A DNA stretch of 6,155 nt, from the NCBI GenBank assembly GCA_002401945.1, contig NVUP01000025.1, forward strand, positions 59,455 to 65,609, in the 5' to 3' direction. The position numbers and the translations under genes are program-made. The number at the start of each line of letters is the position of its first letter. Positions within the stretch are counted from its first letter, which is position 1. Positions 5,516 to 6,155 of this stretch are shown in pieces. The notes beneath the pieces are model-generated. The model saw nothing but the letters and a program-made list of their open reading frames with translations, did no database searches and had not been told where the DNA came from. The DNA is from Paracoccaceae bacterium (GTDB lineage Bacteria > Pseudomonadota > Alphaproteobacteria > Rhodobacterales > Rhodobacteraceae).

Positions 5516-5701
5516 CGAAACCGGCCCAGAGCCGCCTTTCATTTGGATCGCAGCGAATGGCTGGCCAGAGCCTATTTTATCATTTTCGGCGGCGCAGTCA
5601 CGACCCGCTCCCTGGCATAGTGAAGCCTTTTGATATGAATTCAGGCGCGTTTGCCTAAACATCACTCAAGGCAGTGATAGCAGACGCTTTAGTGGTATGT
5701 C

Positions 5702-5728
5702 GGGTGCAAACAGCGAAGATGCGCACCC
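5702..5728 (-). terminator. hairpin downstream of the hydrolase gene, possible terminator
   Basis: GGGTGC (5702-5707) pairs with GCACCC (5723-5728) around a 15-base loop, starting 11 bases past the stop of the minus-strand hydrolase. No U-tract follows on the minus strand, so it could instead be an mRNA 3'-end stabilising hairpin or chance. Confidence 0.3.
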
Positions 5729-5739
5729 ATCATTCTGGC

Positions 5740-6155
5740 TTAGCTGGCGTTCTGAATGTTTTGAACGGCCTCTTCTGTCGTCCAGACGGCATTCGCCATG
5801 TAGCGAAAGTTCGTGAGTGCTGCAAGGTATCCGTCGCCTTCAGGTAGCATCGCTGCTGCGGTGGCGTCTTTGACCACGGCGACTTCGAAGCCGTTTTCAA
5901 GCAGTTCACGCATGTGACTTTCGGTGCAGAGGTTTGCTGACATACCCGCTAAGATTACCTGGTCAACGCGATTCTTGCGCAATTGCAACGTCAGATCATT
6001 CGAGTCGTTACCGTACAGTTTATGCGGCGATGTGATGATGGTCTTTCCGTCTTCGATGTATTGTTTATACTCCGGCATCCAGTCAGCGCCCGAATTTTCG
6101 AAACCGTCCAGATTCAGCGGGCCGGCGCGGTCGAACATGCCAATTTTGTGCATCA
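5740..6155 (-). CDS. isochorismatase-family cysteine hydrolase, C-terminal part (cut at window edge)
   Basis: The visible 137 residues end at TAA 5740-5742 and the frame is still open at the right edge, so the ATG at 6153 is probably internal. The block QVILAGMSANLCTESHMREL, followed by LENGFEVAVVKDATAAA, is the hallmark of the isochorismatase/nicotinamidase fold, with the nucleophilic cysteine at residue 76 of the visible part. Lys45 (SPHKLYGNDSNDL) fits the catalytic lysine position; the catalytic aspartate should lie in the missing N-terminal part (families are usually about 180-230 residues). Such enzymes hydrolyse C-N or vinyl-ether bonds of small molecules such as nicotinamide, carbamoyl compounds or isochorismate. 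The substrate cannot be inferred here. The ending GDGYLAALTNFRYMANAVW is complete-looking, with no sign of decay. Confidence 0.88.
   Translation of the reverse strand, partial: MHKIGMFDRAGPLNLDGFENSGADWMPEYKQYIEDGKTIITSPHKLYGNDSNDLTLQLRKNRVDQVILAGMSANLCTESHMRELLENGFEVAVVKDATAAAMLPEGDGYLAALTNFRYMANAVWTTEEAVQNIQNAS

Larger units (their letters stand above)
5329..5739. other. non-coding intergenic region with a dispersed repeat
   Basis: This 411-base spacer lies between the convergent methyltransferase and hydrolase genes. Open frames exist on both strands but lack ribosome binding sites and recognisable protein families. It contains repeat copy B (5444-5515) and a hairpin at 5702-5728. I see no strong terminator with a U-tract after the methyltransferase stop. 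Confidence 0.6.

Noticed and set aside
5559..5580. GGCT-loop-AGCC followed by TATTTTAT as a terminator
   Set aside because: Only a 4-bp stem and more than 230 bases past the stop codon.
5273..5665. 130-codon minus-strand open frame spanning repeat copy B
   Set aside because: It runs from the spacer into the methyltransferase 3' end, lacks a ribosome binding site and shares only the repeat-derived segment with copy A; treated as repeat, not gene.

Overview
This window looks like an accessory, decaying stretch of an alphaproteobacterial chromosome or plasmid, most likely Rhodobacteraceae (Roseobacter group). That assignment rests on moderate-to-high GC coding sequence, the resemblance of several proteins and IS remnants to families I remember from that group, and the mosaic of degraded genes. 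It is inference from memory, not a database result.

Layout, left to right. (1) 2-763 (+): the 3' part of a gene for an exported-looking protein with one c-type heme motif (CKGCH) and a cysteine-rich tail; its 5' end lies outside the window. (2) 771-1006 (-): the 5' end of an IS30-family element, with its terminal inverted repeat and a frameshifted, truncated transposase start, abutting the stop of gene 1. (3) 1378-1532 (-): the N-terminal relic of a tyrosine-type site-specific integrase, with a lost start codon and a 1-nt deletion. (4) 1736-2149 (-): an intact small conserved protein with a probable winged-helix region and a good ribosome binding site. (5) 2477-3001 (+): an intact helical protein of unknown function with a good ribosome binding site. 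(6) 3035-3642 (-): a conserved protein broken by an in-frame stop, frameshifts and apparent deletions. (7) 3693-3804 (+): the 3' end of a second IS30-family element, ending in the partner inverted repeat. (8) 3807-4151 (-): a doubtful small ORF whose end runs through a dispersed repeat. (9) 4207-5328 (+): an intact MetE-type zinc methyltransferase, the best-supported enzyme in the window. (10) 5329-5739: a non-coding stretch carrying a second copy of the dispersed repeat. (11) 5740-6155 (-): the C-terminal part of an isochorismatase-family cysteine hydrolase, cut by the right edge.

The genes do not form one operon or pathway. Intact genes stand alone in changing orientation, separated by mobile-element relics, which suggests repeated insertion, deletion and decay. 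The most informative content is this decay: four pseudogenes readable only by splicing reading frames, two IS30 ends recognisable as a matching repeat pair, and a diverged intergenic repeat present twice. I found no tRNA, rRNA, CRISPR array, riboswitch or convincing new multi-gene system.
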